Positions 1 to 6,343 of a DNA stretch of 64,000 bases are shown here, one piece after another. Origin of the DNA: Klebsiella electrica. GTDB lineage: Bacteria; Pseudomonadota; Gammaproteobacteria; Enterobacterales; Enterobacteriaceae. The translations under genes and the position numbers were made by a program. The stretch covers positions 2,604,001-2,668,000 of the forward strand of contig NZ_CP041247.1 of assembly GCF_006711645.1 (NCBI RefSeq), in the 5' to 3' direction. How positions within the stretch are numbered: the first letter of the stretch is position 1; each line of letters begins with the position of its first letter. The notes beneath the pieces are model-generated. The model was not told where the DNA came from and did no database searches. It saw nothing but the letters and a program-made list of their open reading frames with translations.

Positions 1-305
1 CATTTAGCCAGTTCTAATGCAATATCCAGCACCCGATCTCCGCGCAGCATCCCATAATCCAGCATTTCAATAGGATGGACTTTAATTCCATGAACGGCCG
101 CTTTGGAGGATAAATTATTCTGCATATACTTGATTTGTGGTCCAAGCAGTACAACATGGTAGTTGGGCATATTCTCATCAAATTCAGCAACACCAAAAGC
201 CTTGATTTCGACATCCAGGTTCTTCGCTGCTGCAGCTGCTTCCATTTTTTTAACAAGCAAACTGGTGGACATACCTGCAGAGCAGCAAAGCATGATCTTC
301 TTCAT
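1..305 (-). CDS. PTS lactose/cellobiose-family IIB subunit (partial)
   Basis: Cytoplasmic phosphocarrier that passes phosphate from IIA to a sugar bound by a IIC permease; this IIB family serves cellobiose, chitobiose and lactose. The start shows the family signature MLCCSAGMSTSLLV, with the phospho-accepting cysteine at about residue 8, followed by the small alpha/beta fold (VEIKAFG, NYHVVLLGPQI). About 101 of the usual 100-106 codons are present and the frame is still open at the left edge, so the stop and probably the IIC/IIA genes lie outside. It is read away from the porin, and an exact GAAATCGATTTC palindrome sits 56 bp before its start. In this context, import and phosphorylation of cellobiose or a related beta-glucoside is the likely role; the exact sugar is inferred. 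Confidence 0.88.
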   Translation of the reverse strand, partial: MKKIMLCCSAGMSTSLLVKKMEAAAAAKNLDVEIKAFGVAEFDENMPNYHVVLLGPQIKYMQNNLSSKAAVHGIKVHPIEMLDYGMLRGDRVLDIALELAK

Positions 306-360
306 TTTTAAATCTCCATATTGATAGTTCGATGCAATATAAATCCATATCCTTTTCTAG

Positions 361-372
361 GAAATCGATTTC
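361..372. promoter_or_regulatory. LacI-family operator, exact palindrome (PTS side)
   Basis: GAAATCGATTTC is a perfect 12-bp palindrome 56 bp upstream of the PTS IIB start. The same 12-mer recurs at 9014-9025 and 9180-9191 in front of the glycosidase genes. LacI-family proteins bind such palindromes with a central CG, and a LacI-family gene lies at 3961-4974. The assignment to that regulator is inference. Confidence 0.7.
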
Positions 373-728
373 AAGAATAAATGCTATAATCGTGATGACG
401 ATCACTACGCAAATTAAAAAATACAATAAATAACAATGTGTTATAAAATCATGCTTTTCACTTAATCATCATTCCCCTTCTCGAACTGGATAGATACCGG
501 TATCAAACCCTGTTCTGTCTCATACGTAACAGGCATAACCTACTGTGCCAGCCCATCGTTCGTCGTAAAACCGACAGAAATGACAGGGGCTATCATCTGC
601 ATAACTACCTGGGAAACGCCATGAAATCGCACTTTTCATACCCTGTTCCTCGCTGTTTGCCCCGGCAAGACCTTCAGAGGCCGAGCGCTACAATTTGAGA
701 TGTGCATGAGTATCGCCAGAGACATAAT

Positions 729-740
729 GAAACCGATATC
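729..740. promoter_or_regulatory. Degenerate operator-like site
   Basis: GAAACCGATATC differs from the palindrome GAAATCGATTTC at two positions. It lies between the divergent PTS and porin genes, 150 bp from a better copy at 891-902. Weak on its own; supported only by clustering. Confidence 0.35.
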
Positions 741-837
741 TAAAAAATCAGCAACCAAAAATAAATTTCACTGAGTCGTATATTGATTGGATTTAAACAA
801 AAAATACAATAAATTCATAATGTTATTAATTATTAAC

Positions 838-859
838 AAATGTGACGAATCGCACAATT
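838..859. promoter_or_regulatory. CRP (cAMP receptor protein) binding site
   Basis: TGTGA-CGAATC-GCACA (841-856) matches the CRP consensus TGTGA-N6-TCACA with one mismatch and has A-rich and T-rich flanks as the family prefers. It is centred about 50 bp before the operator at 891-902, a usual arrangement for a catabolite-activated, repressor-controlled promoter. It probably drives transcription towards the porin, but use on the PTS side cannot be excluded. Confidence 0.6.
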
Positions 860-890
860 CATAACAAAAGGTTAAAATACAGTTGATCAT

Positions 891-902
891 GAAACCGATT
901 TC
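891..902. promoter_or_regulatory. LacI-family operator (porin side)
   Basis: GAAACCGATTTC differs from the exact palindrome at one position. It follows the CRP-like site by about 40 bp and lies near where a transcript activated by that site would start, a typical place for repression. The distance to the porin start (about 610 bp) is unusually long, so this may serve a promoter with a long leader. Confidence 0.5.
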
Positions 903-1510
903 TTAGAGATTAAATACCAATCGATGTCTAATGCTGGTTTAAGACTGCGTAAAATCCACAAACCGGTTCTAAGGTGGCATAGGCGAAGCAGGGTCACGTG
1001 AATACCCCCCTCTTATCTCATTGTGACTTTGTTAATTATGTAAAACCTCTATGAGGATATGGCTTATGAAATTGATTAATACTGGGTGATATTCATGCCG
1101 GGATATCTTTAATGTGACAACAGTGGAAATCATCAGGAGTATCAAGTCCTGAAATGAACGCTGAAGTAATGTATTGAGATTTCCCCATCGCATGGAATTG
1201 GCTTGTGAGATTGAGATTATAAAATGCGAAGTGCATTGCTGCAGAACGGTTATCGTTAACGCAGATCTCATAATCGGTATAAGTACAGCCATTATTTTTT
1301 CAAAACGATTAACACAAAAACAGTTAATCTCATTATTGATTAACTGCGCCCAGATTTTAATTTTATTTAATAAAGAAAGGACCGGACTTGCACTAACAAT
1401 AAACAAGAGCAAGGGATTAATCATCCATTGTTTAAATAGCACTACCCTATCGATGATTGTTTTTACTTAAAGACTTTTAACATATCAATATACTTTGAAA
1501 AGGGATTACT

Positions 1511-2800
1511 ATGAAAAAGAACTACCTCGCACGTTCAATCATGCTCTGCTTTGGGATCATGCTTTCCTCGCAGGTAACGGCGAGTGAAGCCATCGGTTTC
1601 CACGGATATATAAGAGCCGGGTCCCTTTTTGATGCCAGAGATAACTTTAGCAAAGCGGGTTATGCTGATGAAATTGATAAAAACATGGGCCGTCTTGGGG
1701 CTGAAGTTGACAACAGCTGGGAGGGGCGACTGAATAAACTATGGAATTTAAATGATGGTAAATCTGTCGATATTCATCTGACAATCGAATCTAAAGGTGA
1801 TGGATTACAAACCCGCGCGGCGCCGCGAGAAACGGGTATTTCTGAAAGTTATGTAGAACTCGGCGGCATCACCCCGACGGGGAAAGTATGGGGTGGACTG
1901 AGATACTACGATCGCGAAAACTATGTATTCACAACCGATTATTTCTATACCGATTACTCAGGCACGGGTATTGGGGTTAAAGACCTTGAATTGGGTGGTG
2001 GAAAATGGGATCTGGCTTACATCGTCAGTAATGATACTGACCATACTGAACGCCCGGACGGTAGTTCGGCGATCATGCACACTGTGCACTCCAGCGCAAA
2101 ATATGGCGCATGGGATTTTGAGATCGCCGCTAAACAGATGCCAGATAACTCATTCATTGGTGATGATAAAAAGTATGCAACTAAAGGCATAGAAGGAACA
2201 GTCATCTATTCCCGGGATGATTTCTTTACAGCTACGGGTGGTTTTTCAAAAGTTATTTTTCAGGCAGGTCGTGGACTAGGTTCCGGAGATCTATTGGGAG
2301 CGACCTTAACGAATACATCGATGTATCGTAAAGGCTCTCTCTACCAGAAAACATTGCAAGACGTAAATAGTGGCTACAAACCATATCAAACAAAGGTCCA
2401 GGAGGGCGACCAATCGTATCGCATGTTTGTATGGGGGGGATGGTATGGCGCGAATGTCCATATTTTACCAACCTTCACCTATCAATATAATGATTATGAA
2501 GCGGGCCACCATGACTCATGGTATGCAGCATCATTACGCTCTGTTTTCCCATTCAATGAGTTCTTCTCAATACAGACAGAAGTTGGCTATGCCGATAATA
2601 AACTTGTCGTGAACAATATGGACCAGGGCAGCCGCTCCAGTAAAATTAGTTTTGTTCCGACATTCACCGTAAATACGGGAATGGGGCCATCCCCGGAAAT
2701 TCGACTGCTCGCGACTTATGTTGACCGTAAATACGATGTGAGCTGGATGGACAGTCGCGGCGACTTCCTCGTCGGTGTCCAGGCCGATATGTGGTGGTAA
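1511..2800 (+). CDS. LamB/BglH-type carbohydrate-specific outer-membrane porin
   Basis: A 429-residue outer-membrane beta-barrel that would let oligosaccharides diffuse into the periplasm. A signal peptide (MKKNYLARSIMLCFGIML..VTAS) is cleaved near residue 25; the mature start GFHGYIRAG is typical of the LamB/ScrY/BglH family, as are the many aromatic residues for a greasy slide, the YFYTDYSGTGIG segment and a C-terminal strand ending in tryptophan (QADMWW). Family length is about 420-540. It is followed by a stem-loop and a MalM-like lipoprotein gene, an arrangement recalling lamB-malM. With PTS, GH9 and GH3 genes around it, beta-glucan oligosaccharides are the probable substrate; this is inference. 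Confidence 0.88.
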   Translation: MKKNYLARSIMLCFGIMLSSQVTASEAIGFHGYIRAGSLFDARDNFSKAGYADEIDKNMGRLGAEVDNSWEGRLNKLWNLNDGKSVDIHLTIESKGDGLQTRAAPRETGISESYVELGGITPTGKVWGGLRYYDRENYVFTTDYFYTDYSGTGIGVKDLELGGGKWDLAYIVSNDTDHTERPDGSSAIMHTVHSSAKYGAWDFEIAAKQMPDNSFIGDDKKYATKGIEGTVIYSRDDFFTATGGFSKVIFQAGRGLGSGDLLGATLTNTSMYRKGSLYQKTLQDVNSGYKPYQTKVQEGDQSYRMFVWGGWYGANVHILPTFTYQYNDYEAGHHDSWYAASLRSVFPFNEFFSIQTEVGYADNKLVVNNMDQGSRSSKISFVPTFTVNTGMGPSPEIRLLATYVDRKYDVSWMDSRGDFLVGVQADMWW

Positions 2801-2818
2801 TGACGGCAGGTCGATAGT

Positions 2819-2842
2819 AAAGCGGATCTAAAGATCCGCTTT
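2819..2842 (+). terminator. Stem-loop after porin gene
   Basis: AAAGCGGATC (2819-2828) pairs perfectly with GATCCGCTTT (2833-2842) around a TAAA loop, 18 bp after the porin stop. The T tract is short, so it may be a partial terminator or an mRNA-stabilising hairpin that sets the porin level above that of the downstream lipoprotein, as is known between lamB and malM-type genes. Confidence 0.65.
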
Positions 2843-2951
2843 ACATCTGATGTGACGCTCACCGCACTAGCATAATTAATTTTATAATAAACAGCTCTCG
2901 CTAATACTTACTCGATTTTAAAAAATTACTATCACAGGGGCTTTATTAAGT

Positions 2952-3851
2952 ATGAAAAATAAAAAATCTTCGCTAAATCTGTCTCTATTACTCATCAGCC
3001 TGATGGTGACTGGCTGTAATTCATTTGTAGCATCGACATCAGGTATGAATGCTCATTCATTTCAGGAACAGGTCGCCATCGACCGAAATGCTCTTGAGGC
3101 AAAGACTGCTATCGATAAACTCAGTAATATCAATTATATCCCTGTCCAGGGCTATAGTGTCATAGCCCAAATCAATGAAAACAGCCAGGTTTTTTCTTTT
3201 AACTCAGAGAAAAGTTATGTTGCGGCCTATTCTGTCGAAGGCAAACAGGCAGGTCGCTCTGTAAAACTAAGCTCGCCATTAGATTTTAGCGTGTTCATTC
3301 CATCGGTGATGATTTTAGATGAAAACTTTAACGTTATTAATGTAATAAAAAGTAGCCATTTCCCCTATAGCGAGGATTCATTCGGCGCCAACCTCTACAA
3401 AGGCTCATTCTCATTACCGGATGGTTATACAAAACTGTATTTGTTAATTTTTACAACCACGAAAGACGCTTCCGGAAGTACTGTTGTCAACAATGAATTG
3501 TTACAAAATAGCATGCGTTACGATCGGGTTTCAGATGTTGGTAAATTTTCTAAGCTCGCTGTCCCCCATTCAACCACGGGCCGGATAAAGCTTGAACTTA
3601 TAAAAAGTGCTGATGAGCGTTATGCTCCTGACGAAATCCCGGCAAGGACGCCTGTTTGTCTGCAAAATACACCCAGACCTGTTGCCGGTATTAGCGCGCA
3701 ACAATATTATGAAATGATACGAAAATCTTTATCTTTCAAAGACTATGAACAAGCGATCGGCTATGTTCGTGAAGCTGAATGTTCCGGATTTACAAAAGCC
3801 AGAGATGTTTTCTTTTCTGTGATTGAGGATAATGAAAGGAAAAATTTATAG
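2952..3851 (+). CDS. MalM-like periplasmic lipoprotein
   Basis: A 299-residue lipoprotein of the maltose-operon MalM family. The lipobox LMVTGC places the acylated cysteine at residue 22; a linker is followed by a beta-rich domain (VIAQINENSQVFSF, DFSVFIPSVMILDENFNVI, YLLIFTTTKD) and a C-terminal helical segment (AQQYYEMIRKSLSFKDYEQAIGYVREAECSG is the last recognisable block). MalM is periplasmic and its precise role is unknown. The start has AGGGG upstream at 2936-2940. It lies 151 bp after the porin gene and ahead of the LacI regulator, so it probably belongs to the same regulon. Finding it with a beta-glucoside rather than a maltose system is unusual. Confidence 0.8.
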   Translation: MKNKKSSLNLSLLLISLMVTGCNSFVASTSGMNAHSFQEQVAIDRNALEAKTAIDKLSNINYIPVQGYSVIAQINENSQVFSFNSEKSYVAAYSVEGKQAGRSVKLSSPLDFSVFIPSVMILDENFNVINVIKSSHFPYSEDSFGANLYKGSFSLPDGYTKLYLLIFTTTKDASGSTVVNNELLQNSMRYDRVSDVGKFSKLAVPHSTTGRIKLELIKSADERYAPDEIPARTPVCLQNTPRPVAGISAQQYYEMIRKSLSFKDYEQAIGYVREAECSGFTKARDVFFSVIEDNERKNL

Positions 3852-3960
3852 TTGAGTACTCACCACATCTATCGTACCCTGCTCTATGGGTAACCATGAC
3901 GATTCTATTGAACCATTAAATGTAATAGAGAGCAACGTGAAGAACGTGAAGAAAGCCAGG

Positions 3961-4974
3961 ATGAAAAGCACGACAGTTTATGATATTGCTCGTGTCGCAG
4001 GTGTCTCTGCAAGTACCGTTTCTCGTATATTGACAGGATCGGCTAAAGTTGCTGAAGAGAAGCGTATTGCGGTTGAGCAGGCTATAAAGGAGTTAGATTT
4101 CCGGCCCAATCTCATGGCGCAATCATTAAAGAGCGGCCAGTCAATGACGCTTGGCGTGCTGACACAGCATCTTGATAGTCCATTTTCTAATGAAATGTTG
4201 CGTGGTGTGGAAAAAACCCTTGAAGGAACCGGTTACGTTCCTGTTGTTGTGAGCGGTCACTGGAAATCGCAGCAGGAACTCGAACGTATGCAGTTATTAA
4301 TAGATCGACGCGTGGATGGCATAATTATATTAACCGGGCACGTTAGCCAACAGAGTCTTATCGAATTATCTCTTCAGGTCCCTATCGTAGCAGCAGGCCA
4401 TGATATTAATACAGCGCAGGTCCGTTCGTTTAATGTCAATAATAGCCTCGGCGGTTATATGGCAACGCAATACTTATTAGATCTCGGGCATCGAAAGATT
4501 GCGCATATTGTTGGCAAGACGGATCAAAAGGATGCGATTGATCGTCTCAATGGCTACCGTCAGGCGCTGAGCATTGCCGGTATTGAGTATAATCCCGACC
4601 TCGTTGTGCAAGGTGACTTTAGCGAAGAAGGTGGTCGTCAGGCGATCAAGAATCTGGTCGCCAGTAATATTGATTTCAGCGCCATATTCTGTGCCAATGA
4701 TCAAACTGCATATGGCGCAATACTTGGCCTCAAAGAGGCTGATTTAGATGTGCCTGATGATATTTCCATCATTGGCTTCGATGATTTGCCCTTTTCAACA
4801 TACAGCAACCCTCCCCTCACCACCATTAAGCAGCCAATTTATGAAACCGGGGTTAAGTTAGCGCAGACGCTGCTTAGCTTAATTAACGGTGGTGATGAAG
4901 TAAAAAACGAAAATGAATCCCTGCTTCCTGAGCTACAGATTGTCAACCGGAAAACTGCTCTGGAATTCAAATAA
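3961..4974 (+). CDS. LacI-family transcriptional repressor
   Basis: A 337-residue sugar-responsive DNA-binding regulator. Helix-turn-helix at residues 4-24 (VYDIARVAGVSASTVSRIL), hinge helix around 45-60 (FRPNLMAQSLKSG), then a periplasmic-binding-protein-like ligand domain with typical blocks LGVLTQHLDSPF, DGIIILTG, HRKIAHIVG, AIFCANDQTAYGA and ISIIGFDDLPFS. The frame is open back to an ATG at 3886 and a GTG at 3937; I chose 3961 because the HTH normally begins a few residues after the start and no ribosome site precedes 3886. It lies in the middle of the PTS/porin/GH9/GH3 set, whose promoters share GAAATCGATTTC, so it is the obvious candidate to bind those sites. The inducer is probably a beta-glucoside; not shown. 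Confidence 0.9.
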   Translation: MKSTTVYDIARVAGVSASTVSRILTGSAKVAEEKRIAVEQAIKELDFRPNLMAQSLKSGQSMTLGVLTQHLDSPFSNEMLRGVEKTLEGTGYVPVVVSGHWKSQQELERMQLLIDRRVDGIIILTGHVSQQSLIELSLQVPIVAAGHDINTAQVRSFNVNNSLGGYMATQYLLDLGHRKIAHIVGKTDQKDAIDRLNGYRQALSIAGIEYNPDLVVQGDFSEEGGRQAIKNLVASNIDFSAIFCANDQTAYGAILGLKEADLDVPDDISIIGFDDLPFSTYSNPPLTTIKQPIYETGVKLAQTLLSLINGGDEVKNENESLLPELQIVNRKTALEFK

Positions 4975-5050
4975 GTGACCATTGATGAGTGAGCTTTTTG
5001 GTCAACTCAACTTTAGCGAAAGTTCATGGATGTTTTACATTCTCTAATCA

Positions 5051-5359
5051 TCATCCATATCGAGAAAAACCTTTCCTTGTGAGCCAGGAAGGTTTCATTT
5101 TATGCTGCCAGTCTACTCTCCTTCCGGCCTGAAAATTAATGCGGGCCTTCCTCCTCCAACTGATCTCGGCTAAATAATGGAGTGGTGTTTCCGGGATCTC
5201 ATTGATTGTCGAAGGGAAACGTCCTGTGTTCTGATAAAACTTAAGCTGAACAGCAAATGGCAGGTGATTTCTGGCGGGCTTGGTTTTGAGCCGTCGGTTT
5301 TCTTCAAACCTCAGACTACAGTGTTCTTTCAGCTCATCAATATCCCAGATCCGTTTCAC
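5051..5359 (-). pseudogene. Tn3-family transposase N-terminal fragment (DUF4158)
   Basis: A 102-codon remnant whose middle (PFAVQLKFYQNTGRFPSTIN) carries the N-terminal DUF4158 motif of Tn3-family transposases, which are normally about 950-1000 residues. After about residue 75 the resemblance stops (basic, unrelated tail), consistent with a frameshift or deletion, and no catalytic DDE region is present. It lies just upstream of a DJ-1 gene with a resolvase-like remnant on the other side, so an old Tn3-type transposon probably decayed here. An imperfect stem-loop at about 5068-5095 followed by TTTCATTTT could serve as terminator for the LacI-family gene. Confidence 0.65.
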
Positions 5360-5386
5360 TTTGCTGTCCCGTTATCAGTAACCGCA

Positions 5387-5989
5387 TCAGGCTTCGGGAA
5401 ACATCCCGGATGTAAACGCCGCTTTCATTGCTTCAATTTCCTTTTCCTGAGCAGCATTTAATGCGGCAAGCATATTGCAGGTAAAATCAAGAAAACCGAC
5501 GCCGCTGGCGGTTACCAGATTGCCATCACGAACAGAAGGTGCATTTAGGTACCTTGCTGCTCCGTTATAGGCTGCTCCCGCCTTGTTCTGTAAGTATGTC
5601 AGCCCATTTGAAGTATGGTCGACATCATTGAGAAAACCATTTGCGCCCAGGAACGCTGAAGCATCGCATATTGCACCGACCACAATCTGCCGCTCCATCG
5701 CTCGTTTTACCAGGGGCACAACTCGCTGCGCCTCTTTCCCCCACCAATTCGTACCGCCTACCAGCACCAGAGCGGCATAATCGTCAGGCAAAGTTTGGAA
5801 AGTATAATCCGGCAGAGAGCGAACTCCTCCGATTGACATTACTGGCCCATCGTCGGCAGCAACGGTCCTGACTTCATATTGCGGCTCCCAAATACCGAAT
5901 CCCCGGCGCAGTCCTGGAGCCAGCAGAGCAAACTCCCAGTCGGCATATTCTGGGATTAGCACAAACAGTATTTCGTTATTAGTATTCAT
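5387..5989 (-). CDS. DJ-1/PfpI family protein (class I glutamine amidotransferase-like)
   Basis: About 200 residues with the flavodoxin-like DJ-1/PfpI fold: EILFVLIPEYADWEFALLAPGL at the N terminus, the VRTVAADDGPVMSIGG strand, YAALVLVGG, and the nucleophile elbow VVGAICDASAFLG with the cysteine at about residue 107. Family members include protease/chaperone-like stress proteins and isonitrile hydratases; the substrate cannot be told here. Of two close ATG codons (5995 and 5989) I prefer 5989, because GGGAG lies six bases upstream of it. It sits between Tn3-type remnants inside an otherwise sugar-related locus, so it may be a passenger of the lost transposon; this is inference. Confidence 0.8.
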   Translation of the reverse strand: MNTNNEILFVLIPEYADWEFALLAPGLRRGFGIWEPQYEVRTVAADDGPVMSIGGVRSLPDYTFQTLPDDYAALVLVGGTNWWGKEAQRVVPLVKRAMERQIVVGAICDASAFLGANGFLNDVDHTSNGLTYLQNKAGAAYNGAARYLNAPSVRDGNLVTASGVGFLDFTCNMLAALNAAQEKEIEAMKAAFTSGMFPEA

Positions 5990-6041
5990 GGACATCTCCC
6001 TCTCATTTGTAAGCGAATGCGGCCACTTGTTGTGATAATTT

Positions 6042-6227
6042 TTATGTCTGTCTGATCTCAGTCATCCGGTGTCTGGCGAGAAGACGCACCATGGTGGAAG
6101 GGTAAACCCGGAACAGGCAGGCGGTATCAGCGCCTGTTTTCTGCCCCGACGAGACGAGCAGCTGGCAGATATCGCACCTATACCCGGTCACTACCCCTCG
6201 TTGCCCGCCAACGGCGAATAAGCGAAC
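6042..6227 (-). pseudogene. Resolvase/invertase C-terminal helix-turn-helix remnant
   Basis: An open frame without a good start, ending at 6042. Its translation contains SGQKTGADTACLFRVYPSTM followed by VRLLARHR, which resembles the C-terminal DNA-binding helix-turn-helix of serine resolvases (typically KTGADTARLF.VHP.TVSRLL). The catalytic N-terminal domain is absent. Together with the transposase fragment at 5051-5359 it suggests a decayed Tn3-like element. Recognition is by eye only. Confidence 0.45.
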
Positions 6228-6291
6228 TCAGTGACTGCCCTCACGCATCCCCATTCCATGACCCGTTGAACTCACACTCATTAGCAGCCAT

Positions 6292-6325
6292 AAAAAAAGG
6301 TGCGGCATATCATCATGCCGCACCT
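6292..6325 (-). terminator. Rho-independent terminator of the GH9 gene
   Basis: On the minus strand AGGTGCGGCAT pairs perfectly with ATGCCGCACCT around a six-base loop and is followed by a run of T (A run at 6292-6298 on the plus strand). It lies 18 bp after the GH9 stop codon. Confidence 0.9.
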
Positions 6326-6343
6326 CATATTATATTTTCAATT

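Larger units (their letters stand above)
373..1510. other. Long AT-rich intergenic region with regulatory sites
   Basis: No convincing gene lies here. It holds a CRP-like site, two near copies of the palindromic operator (listed separately) and a broken reading frame on the minus strand near 469-639. Two overlapping opposite-strand frames at about 1032-1470 lack recognisable domains or good ribosome binding sites. The porin start has an AAGGGA box a few bases upstream, at about 1499-1504. Confidence 0.5.

Noticed and set aside
1032..1470. Overlapping minus-strand (136-codon) and plus-strand (98-codon) frames before the porin.
   Set aside because: No recognisable domain, no convincing ribosome site and mutual antisense overlap; AT-rich sequence gives such frames by chance.
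3886..3960. Upstream extension of the LacI-family gene to an ATG at 3886.
   Set aside because: No ribosome site precedes it, and the extra 25 residues would lie before the HTH; an internal start is more typical, though GTG 3937 remains possible.
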